A stretch of 64,000 nt of DNA from Rothia sp. SD9660Na (GTDB lineage: Bacteria; Actinomycetota; Actinomycetes; Actinomycetales; Micrococcaceae): positions 2,108,001 through 2,172,000 of the forward strand of contig NZ_CP125946.1 of assembly GCF_030064065.1 (NCBI RefSeq), given 5' to 3'. Below are positions 43,898 through 52,340 of this stretch, one piece after another. The position numbers and the translations under genes were made by a program. The number at the start of each line of letters is the position of its first letter. The first letter of the stretch is position 1. Under the pieces are notes generated by a model. The model searched no databases. It saw only the letters and a program-made list of their open reading frames with translations, and was not told the origin of the DNA.

Positions 43898-44704
43898 ATG
43901 AGCGCACCCACGCTAGAAGGCACCCCCACCACCCTCACCGCCTGCGAAATCGACTTCAATGCCGTCGGCAAGACCTTCATCGGCGAGCGCGGGGAGACCC
44001 GCACCGTCCTTAAAAACGTTTCTTTTACCGCCTACCCGGGTGAGATTATCTCGATTATTGGTTCCTCGGGCTGCGGCAAATCAACCCTGCTGCGGGCTGC
44101 TGCCGGTCTGGGGGCTGCGACCGCCGGTACCGTTACCATCGACGGTAGCCCGGTACGGGGTCTCGATTCCCGTGTAGCTATCGGCTTCCAGGAACCGCGC
44201 CTACTGCCCTGGCGCACCGTTGAGAAGAACGTGGCGCTGGGTCTGCCCAAGGGCACCCCCAAGGACGTTGCCCGCGAGCAGGTTGCCCGCCTTCTGGACG
44301 TTGTGGGGTTGGCAGACTACGCCCAGCACCGCCCCCGTGAGATTTCCGGTGGCATGGCTCAGCGCGCATCCCTGGCCCGGGCACTGGCACGGAACCCCGG
44401 CATCCTTCTGCTCGATGAGCCCTTCGGCGCTCTCGATGCCCTGACTCGCATCAACATGCAGGACCTGCTGCTCGATATTCATGCCCACGACCCGGCCACC
44501 GTCCTGCTGGTCACCCACGACGTGGAAGAAGCACTCTACCTCTCAGACCGGGTGATTGTGCTGGGTAAGCCGGACCCCGCCGCGCCCGCGACGATTGCCC
44601 GCATTGTTGAGGTGCCCGATCACCGCCCGCGCGACCGCGGCAACCCGGCGCTTGCCACCCTGCGTAAAGAACTTTTGGCCGAACTCGGCGTTGAAGAACA
44701 CTAG
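43898..44704 (+). CDS. Sulfonate/nitrate/taurine-type ABC transporter ATPase (SsuB-like)
   Basis: 268 aa. Walker A GSSGCGKST, the Q-loop segment GFQEPRLLPWRTVEKNV typical of SsuB/TauB/NrtD proteins, signature ISGGMAQRASLARAL, Walker B LLLDEPFGALD and switch His in VTHDVEEAL. ATG 43898 was chosen since the riboswitch-embedded GGAG lies 5 bp upstream; an earlier in-frame start would run through the aptamer. First gene of a three-gene importer. Confidence 0.92.
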   Translation: MSAPTLEGTPTTLTACEIDFNAVGKTFIGERGETRTVLKNVSFTAYPGEIISIIGSSGCGKSTLLRAAAGLGAATAGTVTIDGSPVRGLDSRVAIGFQEPRLLPWRTVEKNVALGLPKGTPKDVAREQVARLLDVVGLADYAQHRPREISGGMAQRASLARALARNPGILLLDEPFGALDALTRINMQDLLLDIHAHDPATVLLVTHDVEEALYLSDRVIVLGKPDPAAPATIARIVEVPDHRPRDRGNPALATLRKELLAELGVEEH

Positions 44705-44712
44705 GAACACAC

Positions 44713-45753
44713 ATGTCACTCATTTCTCGTCTCACCACTACCTCTGCCCTGCTCGCAACCGGCACCCTACTACTGACCGGGTGCCTAGCAGGGGAAAACG
44801 CTTCTACCGCCGACACTTCTGCCGCAGCGGGCAACACCACCGTCACCATCGACTACGCCACCTACAACCCACTCTCCCTGATTATCAAGGAAAAGGGGTG
44901 GCTTGAGACCGCCCTGGAAGAGCAGAGTAAGGACGTCGAGTGGGTACAGTCCGCTGGATCAAATAAGGCGAATGAGGCTCTGCGTTCTGGCGCCATTGAT
45001 GTGGGTTCCACCGCGGGCTCAGCTGCCCTGCTGGCTCGTTCCAACGGCTCCCCCATTCAGGTGATTGATCTCTACTCCCAGCCCGAGTGGTCCGCTCTGG
45101 TGACCCGCACCGACACCGGTATCTCATCGGTGAAAGACCTGGCCGGTAAAAAGGTAGCCGTCACCAAGGGCACCGACCCCTACTTCTTCCTGCTCCAAGC
45201 TCTTGAAGAAGCAGGTGTATCGCCCGATGAGGTCACCATCGAGCAGCTCCAGCACGCCGACGGCCGCACCGCCCTCAACCAGGGCACCGTAGACGCCTGG
45301 AGCGGCCTTGACCCTATCATGGCCAGCGCCGAAATTGAGGACGGCAACACCCTCTTCTACCGCAACGTTGACTTCAACACCTACGGCTTCTTGAACGCCA
45401 CCGAGGAGTTCATCGAGAGCGACCCCGAAGCCGCCCAGGCCATCGTTGATATCTACGAATACGCCCGCGACTGGGCACTCGCCAACGAGCAAGAGGCCGT
45501 ACAGATCCTGGCGGACGGCTCCGGAATTGAGCTTGAAACCGCCCAGGTTGTCTGGGACCGCACCTACCTTGACATCGATAACGTACCCGGCGACAAGCAG
45601 CTCGCCGTGCTTGAAAAGGTCGGCCCCTACCTGGTTGAATCCGGCGATGTTGCCTCACAGGGCGAAGTAGACACCGCCCTGGGCAGCATCGTCAACGACA
45701 CCTTTGCCCAGAAGGCCGACCCCGCCCGCGTTTCAACCCTGGTGGCTGAGTAA
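44713..45753 (+). CDS. Sulfonate-type ABC transporter substrate-binding lipoprotein (SsuA-like)
   Basis: 346 aa. Lipobox LLLTGC, then the SsuA/NMT1 type fold: IDYATYNPLSLIIKEKGWLE, GAIDVGSTAGSAALLARSNG, DLAGKKVAVTKGTDPYFFL. 8 bp after the ATPase gene and 2 bp before the permease gene. SAM control and the adjacent monooxygenase point to an organosulfur substrate. Confidence 0.9.
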   Translation: MSLISRLTTTSALLATGTLLLTGCLAGENASTADTSAAAGNTTVTIDYATYNPLSLIIKEKGWLETALEEQSKDVEWVQSAGSNKANEALRSGAIDVGSTAGSAALLARSNGSPIQVIDLYSQPEWSALVTRTDTGISSVKDLAGKKVAVTKGTDPYFFLLQALEEAGVSPDEVTIEQLQHADGRTALNQGTVDAWSGLDPIMASAEIEDGNTLFYRNVDFNTYGFLNATEEFIESDPEAAQAIVDIYEYARDWALANEQEAVQILADGSGIELETAQVVWDRTYLDIDNVPGDKQLAVLEKVGPYLVESGDVASQGEVDTALGSIVNDTFAQKADPARVSTLVAE

Positions 45754-45755
45754 TC

Positions 45756-46613
45756 ATGTCAGTTACCCCTGCTCTCACCACCCAACCGGCAACCCACCGC
45801 CGCCTGGCGCGCACCGAAACACCGGCGTCCGCGAAGGTACCCCGCCGACCCCTGCTCACCCGCCGCTGGGTACCCTGGCTCGGTGCCCTGCTTCCCTTGG
45901 TTCTTCTGGCGCTCTGGCAGTACCTGAGCACCGCCGGGGTCTTTAGTGCGGTGCAGCTGCCTGCCCCCTCGAAGGTGGTTGCTGCCGCCCTTGATCTGGC
46001 AGGACGCGATCAGCTCGGCCTGCACGTTGCTATTTCGACCCAGCGCGTGGTTCTGGGCTTCAGCATCGGGGCTATCCTCGGGCTGGTGCTCGGAGCCTGG
46101 GTAGGGCTCTCCCGCTGGGCCCAGGTGCTCGCCGCTCCCACCATCGGGGCCCTGCGCGCTGTACCGTCGCTAGCCTGGGTGCCCCTGCTGTTGCTCTGGA
46201 TCGGTATTGGTGAGAACTCCAAAGTCGCCCTCATCGCTATCGGTGCCTTCTTCCCGGTCTATACCACGGTTTCGGCGGCTCTAGCCCACGTGGACCCCAA
46301 GCTGGTTGAGGCTGCCCGAACCTTCGGCGTCCGCGGTATCAACCTCTTTACCACCGTGCAGCTACCTGCCGTTCTGCCCGCTGTGGTCTCGGGTCTGAGG
46401 CTGGCCCTGGCGCAGGCATGGCTCTTCCTGGTCGCCGCCGAACTGCTCGGTGCTTCGATGGGCCTGGGCTTCCTGCTCACCGACTCCCAGAACAACGGCC
46501 GCACCGACCGCCTACTGCTGGCCATCGTCCTGCTGGCTATCCTGGGTAAAATCACCAACGCCCTGCTGGGTGTGTTCGAACGCTGGGTCAAGGCCCGGTT
46601 CCCCAGCAACTAG
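45756..46613 (+). CDS. Sulfonate-type ABC transporter permease (SsuC-like)
   Basis: 285 aa. About six helices, LPAPSKVVAAALDL near residue 70, ALRAVPSLAWVPLLLLWIGI and the EAA loop VEAARTFGVRGINLFTTVQL of the BPD_transp_1 family. Last gene of the operon; the accessory segment with nuclease B follows. Confidence 0.92.
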   Translation: MSVTPALTTQPATHRRLARTETPASAKVPRRPLLTRRWVPWLGALLPLVLLALWQYLSTAGVFSAVQLPAPSKVVAAALDLAGRDQLGLHVAISTQRVVLGFSIGAILGLVLGAWVGLSRWAQVLAAPTIGALRAVPSLAWVPLLLLWIGIGENSKVALIAIGAFFPVYTTVSAALAHVDPKLVEAARTFGVRGINLFTTVQLPAVLPAVVSGLRLALAQAWLFLVAAELLGASMGLGFLLTDSQNNGRTDRLLLAIVLLAILGKITNALLGVFERWVKARFPSN

Positions 46614-46665
46614 AAGAAAGGGCGGGCGGACGCGCCGGGCTGAAGTTCAGGCACGCCCCGTCCTC

Positions 46666-46730
46666 GAATGTAACCGAAAGCTTCATCTGCATGTTCTTTG
46701 AACGCGCAGATGAAGCTTTTGGCTACCTAC
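46666..46730. repeat. 65-bp palindrome flanking nuclease B, upstream copy
   Basis: Arms 46670-46690 and 46706-46726 (21 bp, two mismatches) with a 15-nt loop containing ATGTTCTTTGAACGC. A related copy in the same orientation lies at 47792-47856; the loop and about half the arm positions are identical. It ends 118 bp before the gene start. Confidence 0.9.
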
Positions 46731-46847
46731 AGCACTGGTGAAGCTCCCCTGTGGAAAACAGCCGCTCCGACGTCATACACACCCATAAAGGCACAGACCC
46801 GCACAAAATACCCCGAGTTATCCACAATTTATGTATAGCCCCTTGTC

Positions 46848-47774
46848 ATGGACGAAATCTTCCGAGACATTCATGGCATGGAACAATTCTTTACCGACGT
46901 AAAAACCTCCGCTGAGCTCCGCCACCTTGGGCAATCATCATCAAGCATCACCAGGGCCTGCCAGGGCGGAACCCTTCGTCGCATCTGCCACGGAGCCTAC
47001 ATCAAGACCTCCACCTGGAACAGCTGGGACGCCCGCGCCCGCTGCATCGCCCAACACGTAGGGTTTCTCAAAACCAGATCAGACTTCGTGCTCAGTCATG
47101 TATCTGCAGCACTCTGGTGGGCAGCGCCTCTGCTGCGGCTCCCCCGCAAGATTTGGGTCAGCCATCCAACGGAGACCGTCCGCTCTACCCGAAAAGTCCA
47201 TGTCAGCCGTGCCCGAGAGACAGAGTGCTCATCTGCTGTCTTCCATCAAGGAGCTTTTGTCACTCCTCCCCTACAAACAGCAGTCGACTGTGCGCTGACT
47301 CTGCCCATACTTGATGCCCTGTGTATCGTGGACTTTTTTCTCAACCAAGGGCTCATCGCAGCCTCTGATTTCACCAGTAGCATCACGGGTTTACGTTGCA
47401 AAGGGGTCAGAAACGCGCGTGAGGTCAGTCGTCTCATGAGCGAACGCTCAGAATCGCCTGCAGAAACGGTGACCCGCTATCGAATTGCGATGTGGGGGTT
47501 CACCCCGCCCAAGGAACAGGCCACCATTTGGATGGGGAGTTCTTACTACCGCCCCGACTTTCTGTGGGAAGAGCTCAAACTCATCTTAGAAGTCGACGGT
47601 TACGTTAAATATGATGGCACCTACGGCGACCCTGGGGCAGCTATCCGCGCTGAGAAAAGACGCCACCGTGACCTTGAGAAACTCGGGTACCGGGTCATTA
47701 GGGTGCAGTGGGAGGACATCGTGCATCACCCGGAAAATTTACGCGTTCTTTTAGTCAATGCCGGGGTTCGGTAA
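46848..47774 (+). CDS. AbiEi-like wHTH / DUF559-type PD-(D/E)XK nuclease protein B
   Basis: 308 aa, paralogue of the 16844-17809 protein. Shared features in order: winged-helix part (LGQSSSSITRACQGGTLRR, ICHGAYIKTSTWNSW, CIAQH), VLSHVSAALWWAAPLLRLPRK, the SPAETVTRYRI segment, and the nuclease core YRPDFLWEELKLILEVDGYV with Asp...Glu-x-Asp, then EKRRHRDLEKLGYRVIRVQW. As with A, no toxin partner is adjacent, and a matching pair of palindromes (46666-46730, 47792-47856) encloses the gene. Codon use is less GC-biased than in the ssu-like operon and acs. Likely acquired; function unknown. Confidence 0.75.
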   Translation: MDEIFRDIHGMEQFFTDVKTSAELRHLGQSSSSITRACQGGTLRRICHGAYIKTSTWNSWDARARCIAQHVGFLKTRSDFVLSHVSAALWWAAPLLRLPRKIWVSHPTETVRSTRKVHVSRARETECSSAVFHQGAFVTPPLQTAVDCALTLPILDALCIVDFFLNQGLIAASDFTSSITGLRCKGVRNAREVSRLMSERSESPAETVTRYRIAMWGFTPPKEQATIWMGSSYYRPDFLWEELKLILEVDGYVKYDGTYGDPGAAIRAEKRRHRDLEKLGYRVIRVQWEDIVHHPENLRVLLVNAGVR

Positions 47775-47791
47775 TGTGGCGTGCTCTTGGC

Positions 47792-47856
47792 GAATGTCGT
47801 CAAAACCTTCATATGCATGTTCTTTGAACGCGCAGATAAAGGTTTCGGTTACATTC
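47792..47856. repeat. 65-bp palindrome flanking nuclease B, downstream copy
   Basis: Starts 18 bp past the nuclease B stop. It shares GAATGT, CTTCAT, TGCATGTTCTTTGAACGC and GCAGAT with 46666-46730. Its 3' arm reads as the reverse complement of the outer sequence of the other copy's 5' arm (GAATGTAACCGAAA). No T-run. Confidence 0.88.
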
Positions 47857-47969
47857 GGGGGCGGCGGACGCAGGCGGACGGACGCGCGTCACGCGGCGTC
47901 ATAAACGTTAAGGGGCGTCACGGTTTAGTAACAGCAGCCCGCAGGTGCTTACCCTGAAAGAGATTTTGT

Positions 47970-48180
47970 CCATCACGAGCGATACGAGAGACCTGGCTCT
48001 ACGACGATCGCAGCAACCACGCCGACAACCTGAACCTACTGACGCATCAGCTACCCGCCCCGAAGGGGTAGGGGCACTTGACTGGGGGTCAAGGGGTCGC
48101 AGGCTCAATTTCATTCGACTGTTAATCGAAGGGTTACTGATTCGAGTTCGGCGCCGGTGCTACAGCCAGCTACCGATGGG
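47970..48180 (+). promoter_or_regulatory. SAM-I riboswitch with large P3 insert, upstream of acs
   Basis: P1 arms CCATC (47970-47974) / GATGG (48175-48179); core ACGAGCGATACGAGAGACCT, GCAGCAACC (48010-48018) and GGTGCTACAGCC (48156-48167). These match the riboswitch at 43803-43890 block by block. P3 closes as CGCCGA (48020-48025) / TCGGCG (48148-48153), but its loop is 122 nt instead of a few nt. GGGAG of the RBS (48178-48182) overlaps P1, as in the first copy, so translational control is expected. Confidence 0.8.
48067..48147 (+). other. tRNA-derived chimeric insert in the SAM-I P3 loop
   Basis: 48067-48103 reads like the 3' D-arm edge, anticodon arm and T-stem 5' half of tRNA-Pro(GGG): CTTGA-CTGGGGG-TCAAG stem-loop (48077-48093), then GGGTCGCAGG. 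It runs directly into a tRNA-Asn(GTT)-like piece: CTCAATT, then the anticodon arm TTCGA-CTGTTAA-TCGAA (48114-48130) and a T-arm-like GGGTTACTGATTCGAGT. Acceptor stems are absent, so no functional tRNA is encoded. The assignment rests on remembered tRNA consensus. Confidence 0.65.
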
Positions 48181-48188
48181 AGATACCC

Positions 48189-50297
48189 TTGGGCGCACCT
48201 GCCGACTTTGTGTACACCGACCCTTTCAACCCCACACCCAACCCGGCGCTCATCACAGATGAGGCCCGAATCCGGTTCTGGACTGACCAGGCCAAGGCCC
48301 GCCTGACCTGGGGTGAGCTCTTCGACGAAGCTAACCCTCACACCTTCGCCAAGCCGCAGAGCCTGGGCCTCGATGATGAGGGTATCGAGCAGTTCACTGT
48401 GCCCGAGATTAAGTGGTTCGAGGGCGGCGAGCTGAACGTTGCCTACAACTGCGTAGACCGGCACGTTGAAGCGGGTAAGGGCGATAAGGTGGCCCTCTAC
48501 TTTGAGGGTGAACCCGGTGACCGCGAGGCCATTACCTATACCGAGCTGCAGCGCCGGATCGCTAAGGCAGCCCACGGCCTGGAGAAGCTGGGCATCGGCA
48601 AGGGCGACCGCGTGGTCATTTACCTGCCGGTGATTCCCGAAACCATCATCTTCACCCTAGCCTGCGCCCGCATTGGCGCGATTCATTCCCTGGTCTTCGG
48701 CGGTTTCTCGGCTGAGGCCCTGAAGTTTCGCGTGGAAGATACCGGCGCTAAGGTGCTCATTACCACTGACGGGCAGAACCGCCGCGGCACCGTGGTCCCG
48801 GTTAAGGCCACCGCCGACGAAGCCTGCTCGGGTGAGAACAATATCGAGCACGTTATTGTGGTTGACCGCACCGCGGGCACCCCCGAAGCCCACGCCACTG
48901 TGCCCTGGACCGAGGGCCGCGACGTCTGGTACCACGACCTGGTCGACGACCTGCCCGACACCCACGATTACCAGCTCTTTGACGCTGAAACCCCGCTCTT
49001 TATCATCTACACCTCCGGCACCACGGGTAAGCCCAAGGGCCTGGTGCACACGTCCGCGGGCTACCTGACCCAGGTTGCCTACACCCACGCCCTGCTCTTT
49101 GACCTGCTCCCCGAGGTTGAGGACGAGCAGGGCCAGCGCCGCGTGGACGAGCTAGCTACCGTCAACGACCCCGCCAAGGTCGAGAACACCGTTCACTGGT
49201 GTACCGCCGACCTGGCCTGGGTGACCGCCCACACCTACGAAATCTACGGGCCGCTGCTCAACGGCGTCACCGAGGTGATCTACGAGGGCACCCCCAACAC
49301 CCCTACCTTCGAGCGCCACTTCGAGGTGATTGAACGCTACGGGGTCACCAACTATTACACCGCCCCCACCCTGATTCGTTCCCTCATGGGTGCCTTCCCC
49401 GACGGCCCGCCCGCCGGCAAGTACGACCTCTCGTCGGTGCGCCTGCTGGGGTCTGTGGGTGAGTCCATCAACCCTGAGGCCTGGCGGTGGCTGCGCACGC
49501 ATGTGGGCGGGGGCACCGCGTCCTTTATCGATACCTGGTGGCAGTCCGAAACCGGCTCGACCGTGTGCTCACCGCGTCCGCACGACCCCCAGTTCGCGCC
49601 CGCTGGCACCTTCGCGGACGGCACCCCCCACACGGCGTCCAAGCCCGGCTGTGCGACACGGGCGGTTCCGGGGATCTCAACCCGCGTGGTCGATGAGCAC
49701 GGGGCCGAGGTTGAGCCCGGCCTGCAGGGCTTCATTGTGGTCGATAAGATTGGCCCGTCCATGGCCCGCACGGTCTGGGGCAACCCCCAGCGCTACCTCG
49801 ATTCCTACTGGCGCCACTACGGCGAGCGCGGCTGGTTCCTGGCCGGTGACGGCGCCAAGGTCGATGAGGAGGGTGATGTCTACATTCTGGGCCGCATAGA
49901 CGATGTTATTAACATTTCGGGCCACCGCCTGTCGACCATTGAGATTGAGTCTGCCCTGGTCACCCATGAGGCTGTGGTAGAGGCCGGGGTCTGCCCGGTG
50001 GAGGACGAGCTGACCGGCCACCAGGCGGTTGCCTATGTGACCCTCTCTGAGGCCGGCCGCGCCCTAAGCGCCGAAGAGCTCAAGAAAGCGCTGACCGAGT
50101 ATATCCGCCACGAGATTGGGCCGATTGCAAAGCCCAAGGACGTCATCGCGGTAGCTGATATTCCTAAGACCCGCTCCGGCAAGATCACCCGCCGCCTACT
50201 CGGGGAGCTCTACCAGGGCCGGGCCCTGGGCGATACCTCATCCCTGCAGAACGAGGAAGCTCTCGAAGCTATCGCCCAGGTGCTGGCAACCCGCTAA
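48189..50297 (+). CDS. acs: Acetyl-CoA synthetase (AMP-forming)
   Basis: 702 aa; ligates acetate to CoA with ATP. Motifs: IYTSGTTGKPKGLVHT (P-loop), DTWWQSETGS, GRIDDVINISGHRLST (hinge) and PKTRSGKITRR with the regulatory/catalytic Lys. The N-terminus (WFEGGELNVAYNCVDRH) is typical. Start is TTG 48189, 8 bp after the RBS GGGAG that overlaps the riboswitch P1; no ATG upstream is in frame. SAM-controlled acs is unusual; supply of acetyl-CoA for O-acetylserine or O-acetylhomoserine synthesis is a possible reason. Confidence 0.95.
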   Translation: MGAPADFVYTDPFNPTPNPALITDEARIRFWTDQAKARLTWGELFDEANPHTFAKPQSLGLDDEGIEQFTVPEIKWFEGGELNVAYNCVDRHVEAGKGDKVALYFEGEPGDREAITYTELQRRIAKAAHGLEKLGIGKGDRVVIYLPVIPETIIFTLACARIGAIHSLVFGGFSAEALKFRVEDTGAKVLITTDGQNRRGTVVPVKATADEACSGENNIEHVIVVDRTAGTPEAHATVPWTEGRDVWYHDLVDDLPDTHDYQLFDAETPLFIIYTSGTTGKPKGLVHTSAGYLTQVAYTHALLFDLLPEVEDEQGQRRVDELATVNDPAKVENTVHWCTADLAWVTAHTYEIYGPLLNGVTEVIYEGTPNTPTFERHFEVIERYGVTNYYTAPTLIRSLMGAFPDGPPAGKYDLSSVRLLGSVGESINPEAWRWLRTHVGGGTASFIDTWWQSETGSTVCSPRPHDPQFAPAGTFADGTPHTASKPGCATRAVPGISTRVVDEHGAEVEPGLQGFIVVDKIGPSMARTVWGNPQRYLDSYWRHYGERGWFLAGDGAKVDEEGDVYILGRIDDVINISGHRLSTIEIESALVTHEAVVEAGVCPVEDELTGHQAVAYVTLSEAGRALSAEELKKALTEYIRHEIGPIAKPKDVIAVADIPKTRSGKITRRLLGELYQGRALGDTSSLQNEEALEAIAQVLATR

Positions 50298-50416
50298 AGG
50301 CACCTGAGATGCCTCGCGCGTCCGCGTCCGCCTGCCCGCCCCGCCCCCCTGCGCAGGTGAGCGCCTACCCGACATAAAATGGGAGGGAACGCACTCACCT
50401 ACCATCGGGAGATTCT

Positions 50417-51037
50417 ATGCCCAGGTTCTCACGCACGACCAAGACCGTGCTTGCCCTGCTTGCGGGCGGGGCAGCCATTATCGGTATTGGCGCCACCAAC
50501 CACGCTACCCCTGCCCGTGTGGCGCCCCTGGTGGGTGGTTCGTCCTCGTCGTCGCAGAAGCAGGGCGGACGTTCCTCCACCAGTTCCCAAATCAGTGGCA
50601 GCTCCAAGGAGTACGCCGAGATTTGCTACGACCCCGGCACAGGGCAGCGCCTGGAGAACTCCGAGTGTGAGGACGGCAGCGGCGCAGGTTCCAGCAGCAG
50701 TGGCGGCGGAGGCGGGACCGGACGGTCGTACTGGGTACCCTATTCTTCGTCATCGACCCTGCCCAAGGTTGGTGAGAAGGTGGCAGGCGGTTCGGAGAGC
50801 CGCCCGTCTGACGGCACGATCTTCCGTAACCTGCCCTCGCAAGGTGGCGGGTTTGCGGAGTCTTTCCGGGAGTCTAAGAGCTCGTACACTGTGGAGAACT
50901 CGCAGGTGAAGTCGAGCCAGAGTGGGGACTCCTACGGCGGTTTTAATCGGGACGCTAACAAAGACACCACCACCAAGAAGAGTCGTGGCGGCTTTGGCGG
51001 CGGGTCGAAGACCGGCGGCGGAATCAAGGGAGGCTAA
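50417..51037 (+). CDS. Exported Ser/Gly-rich protein, YgiB (DUF1190)-like partner of the next gene
   Basis: 206 aa. N-terminal hydrophobic signal/anchor (TVLALLAGGAAIIGIGATNH), a Ser-rich stretch, a short conserved centre YAEICYDPGTGQRLENSECED with two Cys, and a Gly/Ser-rich C-terminus. The order (this gene then a glutathionylspermidine-synthase-like gene 5 bp later) copies the ygiB-ygiC pairs of proteobacteria. Function of such pairs is not established. Confidence 0.65.
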   Translation: MPRFSRTTKTVLALLAGGAAIIGIGATNHATPARVAPLVGGSSSSSQKQGGRSSTSSQISGSSKEYAEICYDPGTGQRLENSECEDGSGAGSSSSGGGGGTGRSYWVPYSSSSTLPKVGEKVAGGSESRPSDGTIFRNLPSQGGGFAESFRESKSSYTVENSQVKSSQSGDSYGGFNRDANKDTTTKKSRGGFGGGSKTGGGIKGG

Positions 51038-51042
51038 GGCCG

Positions 51043-52257
51043 ATGAGACGACTGTCCTTCCCCCTGGGGCGCCATAACTGGGAGCAGACCATTGCCACTG
51101 AGGGGCTGGTCTATTCGCTCGAAGGCCCTGACGACACCGACCACTACTGGAACGAGTTTGCTGCCTACGAGTTCACCGTGGCCGAGGCCCTCTGGCTGCA
51201 GGAGCAGGTCGAAGAAGCCCACCGCATGTGCGTTGCGGCCATCGACCACATCATTGCCGGCCCCCTCAAGTACAAGCTGGGGCTGAGTGACGCTGCGCTG
51301 AAGCTGGCAATTGATTCCTGGCGCTGGCACGAATACGACTTCTACGGCCGCTTTGATTTTGTCTACAACCCCGAGACTCACGCGCTCAAAATCCTGGAAT
51401 ACAACGCCGATACCCCCACCGGCCTGGTGGAGGCGGCGGTCAGCCAATCCACCTGGTTCAACGACCAGCGCCTGGATTTGCGCGGCTTCAAAGAGTGGAA
51501 CGACCTCGGTAACGCCTTCGTTGCCCGCTGGGCCCAGATCCGCCAGCGCATCAAGCACCCGGTTCTGCACCTGGCCTGCGTGAACGAAGACATCGACGAG
51601 CTCGGCGAGGACCTTGAAAACCTCAAGGTCGTAGCCCACGCCGCGCACATGGCAGGCTGGGAAACCCACATCATGCGCATCGACGACCTCTACTGGGACG
51701 CCGACCGCCGCATCTGGCTCGATCACCACGACCGGCAGGTGCACAACCTCTTCAAGCTCTACCCCTGGGAAGACATGGTTGAGGACGCCTACGGGCAGGT
51801 CCTCTTCAACGGCGGCTACGCTGCCATGGAGAACTGGTTTGAACCGGCCTGGAAGATGTTCCTCTCCAACAAGGTACTGATGGTGGCCCTCTGGGAGCTC
51901 TTTCCAGGGCACCCGCTGCTGCTGCCGGCGTCCTTATCACCCGACCATGGCTTCACCAACTGGGTCAAGAAACCCATCTTTGGGCGAGAGGGCGACGGTA
52001 TCGTGGTGAACGCCCCAACCCACGGGGTACAGGTTGCCCACACCGACGGCTACATGACCGAAACCGCCGCCGACCACGAGTACATCTACCAGCAGTACGT
52101 TCAGCCGCCCAACTTCACCGGGGACGCCGGCGAACCCAACTACCCCATCATCGGGGCCTGGGTGGTGGGCGGACGCTCCGTAGGCTTCGGCGTGCGCGAA
52201 TCAGACGGGGCAATTACCGACGGTTACTGCCGGTTCGTGCCGACGGTGCTCAAGTAA
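51043..52257 (+). CDS. Glutathionylspermidine synthase-family protein (YgiC-like)
   Basis: 404 aa, ATP-grasp ligase of the GSP_synth family without the amidase domain. Typical blocks: GRFDFVYNPETHALKILEYN, ADTPTGLVEAAVSQ, PIFGREGDGIVV and the C-terminal GAWVVGGRSVGFGVRES. Members join an amine or amino group to a peptide carboxylate; the substrate here is unknown, and actinobacteria normally lack glutathione. Start ATG 5 bp after the YgiB-like gene. Confidence 0.88.
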   Translation: MRRLSFPLGRHNWEQTIATEGLVYSLEGPDDTDHYWNEFAAYEFTVAEALWLQEQVEEAHRMCVAAIDHIIAGPLKYKLGLSDAALKLAIDSWRWHEYDFYGRFDFVYNPETHALKILEYNADTPTGLVEAAVSQSTWFNDQRLDLRGFKEWNDLGNAFVARWAQIRQRIKHPVLHLACVNEDIDELGEDLENLKVVAHAAHMAGWETHIMRIDDLYWDADRRIWLDHHDRQVHNLFKLYPWEDMVEDAYGQVLFNGGYAAMENWFEPAWKMFLSNKVLMVALWELFPGHPLLLPASLSPDHGFTNWVKKPIFGREGDGIVVNAPTHGVQVAHTDGYMTETAADHEYIYQQYVQPPNFTGDAGEPNYPIIGAWVVGGRSVGFGVRESDGAITDGYCRFVPTVLK

Positions 52258-52340
52258 GCGAATAGGTGAAGCAGGCTCGCGCTCGCTGTGAGCCTGCGCC
52301 ACCTAACTTTCTGAGTGCACCTCATGGGTACGATAGAGGC

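Noticed and set aside
48067..48147. Functional tRNA-Pro or tRNA-Asn genes
   Set aside because: Only anticodon arms and partial T-arms are present; acceptor stems and complete D-arms are missing, and the segment lies inside the P3 loop of a SAM-I leader.
46620..48180. Prophage or integrative element between the ssu-like operon and acs
   Set aside because: Despite the nuclease, palindromes and tRNA pieces, no integrase, recombinase, structural or replication gene and no clear att direct repeats are visible.
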